From the NCBI GenBank assembly GCA_020354625.1, contig CP070651.1:3662911-3726910 (forward strand): a stretch of 64,000 nucleotides of DNA. The letters run 5' to 3'. A program made the position numbers and the translations under genes. This DNA comes from Trueperaceae bacterium (lineage in GTDB: Bacteria; Deinococcota; Deinococci; Deinococcales; Trueperaceae). This document shows, one piece after another, positions 59,834 to 64,000 of this stretch (position 1 is the first letter of the stretch; every line of letters begins with the position of its first letter). The notes beneath the pieces are model-generated. The model did no database searches. It worked only from the letters and a program-made list of their open reading frames with translations, and had not been told where the DNA came from.

Positions 59834-59861
59834 ACAGCGTTGCGGGTACCCGCAACGCTGT
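59834..59861. terminator. 28-bp perfect palindrome after pilC
   Basis: Positions 59834-59861 read the same on both strands (14-bp arms centred on GGGTACCC). It lies between pilC and rpsT. There is no U-tract, so it may be a Rho-dependent pause or a cis RNA element ahead of rpsT. Confidence 0.6.
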
Positions 59862-59929
59862 GCTACCATTCATAGGCTACCCCTCGAGGGTGATTCAGGC
59901 CGGAATGGGTCTGTGCGATAAGGAGAATA

Positions 59930-60199
59930 ATGGCCAGGAACCGATCAGCCATGAAATATAAGCGCCAGTCTGATAAGAAGCGGCTTGCCAACCGCTCTCA
60001 AAAGAGCATGATCCGCACCTTCTCGAAAAAAGCGGTGCAAGCGGCCAGCCAAGGTGATGTTGAAGAGGCCGGCAAGTTTCAGAAGGTTTCGCAAAGCCTG
60101 ATCGACCAGGCGGCGCGGGGTTCGACGCTTCACAAAAACACGGCGGCCCGCAAGAAGTCGCGCCTTGCCAAGCGCCTCAACGCTCTGGCGCAAGAGTAA
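59930..60199 (+). CDS. rpsT: 30S ribosomal protein S20
   Basis: An 89-aa, very basic helical protein with the bS20 pattern: [18 protein letters not shown] (in part), then [11 protein letters not shown] and [18 protein letters not shown]. It binds 16S rRNA in the body of the 30S subunit. AAGGAG lies 6 nt before the ATG. A perfect palindrome lies about 70 bp upstream. Confidence 0.97.
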   Translation: MARNRSAMKYKRQSDKKRLANRSQKSMIRTFSKKAVQAASQGDVEEAGKFQKVSQSLIDQAARGSTLHKNTAARKKSRLAKRLNALAQE

Positions 60200-60234
60200 C
60201 TGCAGCGCACGTCAGCTCGAGTCCGTCACCAGAA

Positions 60235-60389
60235 CCGTAATGGGACATGCGTAATGAGTGATGCGTGGGCTCACTACGAAACGTAGTTGAGCCTGGAACT
60301 CGTTTCCTCCAAAGACGCAACGGTCGGTGTGGATGGGTTCGGCTTCAAATTTTGAAGCACCCATTACCCACCACCCATTACCCATCACC
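60235..60389 (+). repeat. Intergenic repeat, copy 6 (first of a tandem pair)
   Basis: Begins CGTAATGGGACATGCG and ends CATTACCCATCACC. Inside are TGATGCGTGGGC, TCGTTTCCTCCAAAGACGCAACGG and GGATGGGTTCGGCTTC (the longer one is quoted in part). It is followed 5 nt later by copy 7 in the same orientation, with a 159-bp period. Confidence 0.92.
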
Positions 60390-60393
60390 AAAC

Positions 60394-60541
60394 CCGTAAT
60401 GGGACATGCGTAATGAGTGATGCGTGGGCCTACTGCGAAATGAAAATGAATCTGAAACTCGTTTCCTCCAAAGACGCAACGGTCAGAGCGGATGGGTTCG
60501 GCTTCAAATGTTGAAGCACCCATCACCCATCACCCATCACC
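60394..60541 (+). repeat. Intergenic repeat, copy 7 (second of a tandem pair)
   Basis: Nearly identical to copy 6, including ACATGCGTAATGAGTGATG, CCTCCAAAGACGCAACGG and CGGATGGGTTCGGCTTC. Together the two fill 60235-60541 between rpsT and the convergent molybdoenzyme gene. No other feature is seen in 60200-60598. Confidence 0.92.
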
Positions 60542-60598
60542 AGAATCGCCCACGTGAATAAGATTCCGGAACTGAGCTGACGAGCTCGCCAATCAGCA

Positions 60599-61183
60599 CT
60601 ACCCGTACCGCTCCTCCTTAAACGGATCACCCCGGCGATGATAGCCGTTTCGCTCCCAAAATCCGAACCTATCCTCATCCATGAACTCGATGCCGCTTAA
60701 CCACTTGGCGCTCTTCCAGGCGTAGAGATGTGGGATGATTGCCCGCAGCGGGCCACCGTGCTCTACTGGGATGTCTTTCCCCTCGAGCTGGTGAGCTAAC
60801 AGGCACCCGTCGGCGCAAAAGTCTTCCAAGCTCAGATTGGTCGTATAGCCACCGTTACAGTGGAGCATGACGTGGCTCGCGTCCTTCGAGGGCTTCAGGG
60901 TTGCCATCAGGTCGCTGGTGAGGATTCCCCGCCAAGTAACCCCCAACTTCGACCAGTGAGTCACGCAGTGAAAGTCCTCGACCACTTCGGTTTGCGGTAA
61001 CGCCATCAACGCCTGCCATGAGAACGTCATTTCCTCGGCCAAGCCAAAGATCTTCAGTTCCACCTTTTCCTTTTCGATTCGTGGAGTCGGTCCGTAGGTC
61101 AAGACGGGGAAGCCCAGAGCGACATTCTGTCCCGGGGGTACTCTGGGGTTGTCAGGCTCTTTCTTGAAGAACTTATAGCGCAT
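60599..61183 (-). CDS. Sulfite-oxidase-fold molybdoenzyme, YuiH type
   Basis: A 194-aa oxidoreductase molybdopterin-binding domain. The Mo-ligand Cys is in EDFHCVTHWS near residue 73; GGPLRAIIPHLYAWKSAKW binds the cofactor (quoted in part: PHLYAWKSAKW). It has no twin-arginine signal and no haem domain, so it is a cytoplasmic, single-domain protein like B. subtilis YuiH rather than periplasmic MsrP (YedY). The reaction is not known. TAGCTT lies 6 nt before the ATG. Confidence 0.87.
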   Translation of the reverse strand: MRYKFFKKEPDNPRVPPGQNVALGFPVLTYGPTPRIEKEKVELKIFGLAEEMTFSWQALMALPQTEVVEDFHCVTHWSKLGVTWRGILTSDLMATLKPSKDASHVMLHCNGGYTTNLSLEDFCADGCLLAHQLEGKDIPVEHGGPLRAIIPHLYAWKSAKWLSGIEFMDEDRFGFWERNGYHRRGDPFKEERYG

Positions 61184-61189
61184 AGCGCC

Positions 61190-61195
61190 AAGCTA
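61190..61195 (-). promoter_or_regulatory. Leaderless -10 element TAGCTT
   Basis: TAGCTT on the minus strand ends 6 nt before the ATG at 61183. Confidence 0.45.
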
Positions 61196-61226
61196 GCATA
61201 TCGGTGAAGTGGTAACGGGAGCCGAC

Positions 61227-61254
61227 TTGACGCCGTTCACATGATCGGTATGCT
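61227..61254 (+). promoter_or_regulatory. Sigma-70-type leaderless promoter of trmJ
   Basis: TTGACG (61227-61232) and TATGCT (61249-61254) are 16 nt apart. TATGCT ends 5 nt before the GTG at 61260. Confidence 0.75.
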
Positions 61255-61259
61255 GGGCT

Positions 61260-61991
61260 GTGTCTTTGAGGATCATTCTCGTGCGCACCAAAGACGACGC
61301 CAACATCGGCTCGGTGGCTCGCGTGATGAAGAACTTCGGCCTTTCGGAGCTCTTTCTCGTCGCCCCGACCTGCACCCTCACCCGCCGCGCCTATGCCCTG
61401 GCGTCTCATGCGGGGGATGTGCTCGAGCGCGCCTTGATCCACACCACTCTACAGGATGCAATCGCCGGCTGTACCACCGTTCTCGGCACCACTGCTCGTA
61501 GCCGGAGCTCGCAAGGGTTCCAAGTGCTTGTACCTCGCGATCTGTCGGCTTTGTTGCCGCGCCAGGGTGGGGCTGTGGTGTTCGGTCCGGAAGATAAGGG
61601 GCTCAGCAACGAGGAGCTCGATCTCTGCCAAGGGTACGTTCGGATTCCGACAGCGGCCTATGCGTCTTTGAACCTCGCTCAGGCCGTGAATCTCATCGCC
61701 TATGAGTGGTTTCTCGGGAGACAGGCTTCTCCGGCGGAAGCCGAACCTGCCGATATCGCCCCCCGAGAGGAACTCGAAGCGATGTATGCGCAGCTGCTCG
61801 AGCTCTTCCACACCATCGGTTACACCGATGCGCAGCGCCAAGCGAGCATCATCCGCCTCTACCGCCGGCTCATCGACCGGGCCGAGCCCAGCAGCCGAGA
61901 AGTAGCCGCCTTGAGGGGGCTCTGGAGCCAAGCCAAATGGGCGGCCGACCAACCCCCCGCTGCGCTGCCGGGACGTCGCGAGGAGCGTTGA
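61260..61991 (+). CDS. trmJ: TrmJ-type tRNA ribose methyltransferase
   Basis: A 243-aa SPOUT methyltransferase of the TrmH group 1 (TrmJ). The DDANIGSVARVMKNFG start, the VVFGPEDKGLSNEELDLC loop (in part) and the knotted IPTAAYASLNLAQAVNLIAYE (in part) mark the SAM site. A C-terminal helical extension follows as in TrmJ. It 2'-O-methylates residue 32 of several tRNAs. The three tRNA genes follow directly, and the -35 of their promoter overlaps the trmJ stop. Confidence 0.9.
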   Translation: MSLRIILVRTKDDANIGSVARVMKNFGLSELFLVAPTCTLTRRAYALASHAGDVLERALIHTTLQDAIAGCTTVLGTTARSRSSQGFQVLVPRDLSALLPRQGGAVVFGPEDKGLSNEELDLCQGYVRIPTAAYASLNLAQAVNLIAYEWFLGRQASPAEAEPADIAPREELEAMYAQLLELFHTIGYTDAQRQASIIRLYRRLIDRAEPSSREVAALRGLWSQAKWAADQPPAALPGRREER

Positions 61992-62017
61992 CAGCGGCGC
62001 TCCCGGCTATGTATACT
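61988..62017 (+). promoter_or_regulatory. Promoter of the tRNA cluster
   Basis: A consensus TTGACA (61988-61993), 18-nt spacer and TATACT (62012-62017). The -35 overlaps the TGA of trmJ. Transcription should begin near 62024, about 27 nt before the first tRNA. It is the strongest promoter in the window, as expected for stable RNA. Confidence 0.85.
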
Positions 62018-62050
62018 CTCTGACGCCGACCCAACGGTTGGCAGCTGACC

Positions 62051-62140
62051 GGAGGGTTGGCTGAGTGGTTGAAGGCGGCGGTCTTGAAAACCGTTGTGGG
62101 GGCAACTCCACCGGGGGTTCGAATCCCTCACCCTCCGCCA
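62051..62140 (+). tRNA. tRNA-Ser(TGA)
   Basis: A 90-nt cloverleaf with a long variable arm. The acceptor stem GGAGGGT pairs with ACCCTCC, G is the discriminator and CCA is encoded. The anticodon TGA is at 62085-62087. The T-loop is GGTTCGAATCC. Confidence 0.96.
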
Positions 62141-62163
62141 CACGTTGGGTTCTGGCAGCGTCC

Positions 62164-62256
62164 GGAGAGGTGGCCGAGCGGCTGAAGGCGCTCCCCTGCT
62201 AAGGGAGTATAGGGGCAAAACCTCTATCGAGGGTTCGAATCCCTCCCTCTCCGCCA
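62164..62256 (+). tRNA. tRNA-Ser(GCT)
   Basis: A 93-nt class II tRNA. GGAGAGG pairs with CCTCTCC, G is the discriminator and CCA is encoded. The anticodon GCT is at 62198-62200, in the loop CTGCTAA. The long variable arm confirms serine. Confidence 0.96.
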
Positions 62257-62291
62257 CACCTCATCGATATGGGGTGGAGACAACCGAGCAT

Positions 62292-62369
62292 GCGCCCGTA
62301 GCTCAGCTGGATCAGAGCGTCTGACTACGGATCAGAAGGTCTGGGGTTCGAATCCTCACGGGCGCGCCA
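62292..62369 (+). tRNA. tRNA-Arg(ACG)
   Basis: A 78-nt tRNA. GCGCCCG pairs with CGGGCGC, G is the discriminator and CCA is encoded. The anticodon ACG is at 62327-62329; A34 should be converted to inosine by TadA to read CGU, CGC and CGA. Confidence 0.96.
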
Positions 62370-62397
62370 GAGAAAGTCCGTCACGGACGGAAAAACG

Positions 62398-62424
62398 AAA
62401 CCCCGCTTTTGGCGGGGTTTCTCC
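62398..62424 (+). terminator. Terminator of the tRNA operon
   Basis: AAACCCCGC (62398-62406) pairs with GCGGGGTTT (62412-62420) around TTTTG, followed by a mixed T-rich stretch. A smaller hairpin (GTCCG/CGGAC, 62377-62389) precedes it. Confidence 0.85.
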
Positions 62425-62510
62425 TTTGGTAGACGATAAAGAGACAGGGGGACTGCGCGAAACAGTCCCCCGGGTCGGCCGTTCACACCTTACGGCATGA
62501 AGGTGGCGAA

Positions 62511-63596
62511 TTGAAAGAGCTGGCAGCTTTTCGGACCAGCCACCCCATCAGCCTTGGCGGTATCCGGAAACGCCGCAGGCAGACTTTCATCGGTACACCC
62601 ACCGCGATACGTCAGGGTCAATTCCTCCATCATGCCCTCAAGCACCGGACCATGATCGTTAATCACGAAATGAACCTCGGGCAGGTTCTTACACAGTTGG
62701 GGGACTATTTGGCTGCCACAGAGTGCTTTGAAGAGGCCCTTACCCTCTACCGAGAGCTTGCCGATAAGAGTGGAGTGGAATGGAATCTCTTTCATCTCGC
62801 GCATCTCTCGTTTCGGGTCGGCGACTATTTGAGGGCTATGGAGCTCTACCAGGAGAACCTCGCCATCATGAATGAGCTTGGCAACCGTTGGGCTAGCGCG
62901 CACACGCTCAACAAACTCGGCAACCTCTACTTGGCCAAAGGGGATCTCGAAGCTGCCCACAGGGTGTACGCCGAATGCCTGGCCGTTCGACGGGTGGTCG
63001 CTAAGGATCCAGAGGTCGCCGGAGCGCTGACCAAACTCGGTACCGTAGCTCGCCACCGCGGGCAACTCGCCGTGTCCTGGGTTTTCTTCGAGGAGGCGCA
63101 GATCAAGGTGCGAGGAGGCGCAACCAAAGCCGATGTGTTTGAAGGATTGGGGAGCTTGGTATTGGAGGAGGGCGACATCGAGCAGGCACGGGTCCACTTC
63201 GAAACGTCGCTGGCGCTGACGAACGAAGCCGGAGACCGTCGCCGAGCAGCTTCGGCCCTCTACGGCTTGGGGCGTACCGCCTTGGAACTAAGAGAACTCG
63301 ACCTTGCGAAGGAGCAACTCCGAGAGAGCCTACCTCTACGCGTCGAGTTGGAGGAACGTCATGCGATTGCCGAATCACTGGAAGCGTACGCGCAGCTCGC
63401 TGCGTCGTCTGGCGAGCTCGTAGAGAGCGGCGTGTTCTGGAGGGCTGCTACGGATCTACGACAGGCGATCGGTGCCGCAAGACTGCTGGCCGATGGCGAG
63501 CGCTATCGACGGCTCACAGCTAGCTCCGAACCAGGAAACGAATCAAAGGTAACCCTCGAGGAGGCGGTCGCGCTCGCCTTGGGCGAAAACCGGTAA
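62511..63596 (+). pseudogene. TPR-repeat protein, probable C-terminal remnant of an AfsR/MalT-type regulator
   Basis: The frame gives 361 residues from a TTG. From about residue 50 it has five or six TPR-like repeats (LGDYLAATECFEEAL, VGDYLRAMELYQENL, KGDLEAAHRVYAECL, EGDIEQARVHFETSL). It ends VTLEEAVALALGENR, the usual last residues of large ATPase/TPR transcription factors. The ATPase and DNA-binding parts are missing, and residues 1-45 do not look like any domain. There is no ribosome site at the TTG; an ATG at 62652 is a better start if a short protein is made. It is either a decayed gene or a small TPR protein derived from one. The upstream 62425-62510 has no promoter I can name. Confidence 0.6.
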
Positions 63597-63619
63597 ATTC
63601 AATTCAGGTGAGACGACGG

Positions 63620-64000
63620 TTACCACAGCCGCGTGACGGCGAACGGATCGAGCTGCGGATCTTTGCTGATGAGTGGCATGCCTTCGAGCAGCGCCTGGGC
63701 TGCGAGCAACCGATCGAACGGGTCCTTGTGTGCAACAGAAAAACTTCCTGCTAGACGGGTGTGGGGGATGCGAACCACGAGCTCTTGGAGGCCGAGTCGC
63801 TGACAGAAATAGCTGAAACGCTCCTCGTCCAGAAAGGGGCCAACCTCGGGCCAGCGTCCGCTATGATGCTTGATGCTCATCTCCCAGATACTGACGGGGC
63901 TCACGAGCAGTTCGTTGTCGGTGTCCTCTAAAAGCTGCCGTGCGTTCGATCCGAGGAGGCTAGGATCGCCTACCGCCCAGGCGAGCGTATGGGTGTCGAG
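63620..64000 (-). CDS. VapC-like PIN-domain toxin (5' end beyond the window)
   Basis: The frame is open to the window edge, giving 126 residues without the start codon. PIN-domain acids are visible: the first Asp in LDTHTLAWA at the N-terminal end, the Glu in VSIWEMSIKH and the Asp pair in HKDPFDRLLAAQA, then LISKDPQ. VapC toxins are Mg-dependent RNases that cut tRNA or rRNA, held in check by a VapB antitoxin usually encoded just upstream. That position lies outside the window. The length fits a complete domain minus about two residues. Confidence 0.87.
   Translation of the reverse strand, partial: LDTHTLAWAVGDPSLLGSNARQLLEDTDNELLVSPVSIWEMSIKHHSGRWPEVGPFLDEERFSYFCQRLGLQELVVRIPHTRLAGSFSVAHKDPFDRLLAAQALLEGMPLISKDPQLDPFAVTRLW

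Noticed and set aside
60212-60526. Open frame of 104 codons across the tandem repeats
   Set aside because: It simply translates the two repeat copies twice (the same peptide pattern recurs) and has no ribosome site.

Overview
The window is dense, GC-rich bacterial chromosome with about 57 protein genes, three tRNAs and no phage, IS transposase or CRISPR array. Several traits point to Deinococcota, possibly a Truepera-like lineage (inference, not proven). About 25 genes have a TANNNT -10 hexamer only 5-8 nt before the start codon, the arrangement of leaderless transcripts in Deinococcus. Other pointers are a bacillithiol-type YpdA reductase, a tRNA nucleotidyltransferase fused to DHH and CBS domains, a UbiD-family decarboxylase of the menaquinone type, and a type IV pilus platform protein.

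Layout. 1-10.7 kb: end of an unknown gene, ftsE, a nucleoside hydrolase and gyrA on the minus strand; then an ornithine cyclodeaminase-like gene, purB, two serine hydrolases, a family 5 uracil-DNA glycosylase and a PatB-type C-S lyase. 10.7-24.9 kb: fumC, envelope proteins (LolA-like, PEGA), a nucleotidyltransferase/membrane protein pair, degV, tsaD, an RsmC-like methyltransferase, thrB, the NAD(P)H-hydrate repair enzyme, and an aldo/keto reductase. 24.9-42 kb: methylmalonyl-CoA mutase large subunit, a Yip1/hydrolase pair, a Fur-family regulator, hinT, pyrE, a znuACB zinc importer, ubiD, hflX, thiolase, a phosphodiesterase, a hydrolase and enoyl-CoA hydratase. 42-47 kb: a signalling block of two Roadblock/LC7 proteins, a DUF3467 protein, a DsbA-like protein, a PP2C phosphatase and a membrane Ser/Thr kinase with a C-terminal NHL propeller. 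47-51 kb: a peptide-type ABC importer without its ATPases. 51-64 kb: a site-2-protease homologue that has lost HExxH, the DHH/CBS/tRNA nucleotidyltransferase, trmL, an M42 peptidase, ypdA, nth, a folate cyclo-ligase-like gene, pilC, rpsT, a YuiH-type molybdoenzyme, trmJ, tRNA-Ser(TGA), tRNA-Ser(GCT) and tRNA-Arg(ACG), a TPR gene that looks like a broken regulator, and a VapC-like PIN toxin cut by the window edge.

Three features recur. One is the leaderless promoter grammar. The second is an intergenic repeat of about 150 bp with inverted ends built from GGGTAAT/GGGTGAT units, present seven times and always outside genes. The third is a set of long perfect hairpins without U-tracts between convergent genes or inside one operon. 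The most unusual proteins are the HExxH-less site-2 protease homologue and the kinase whose propeller is predicted to be cytoplasmic.
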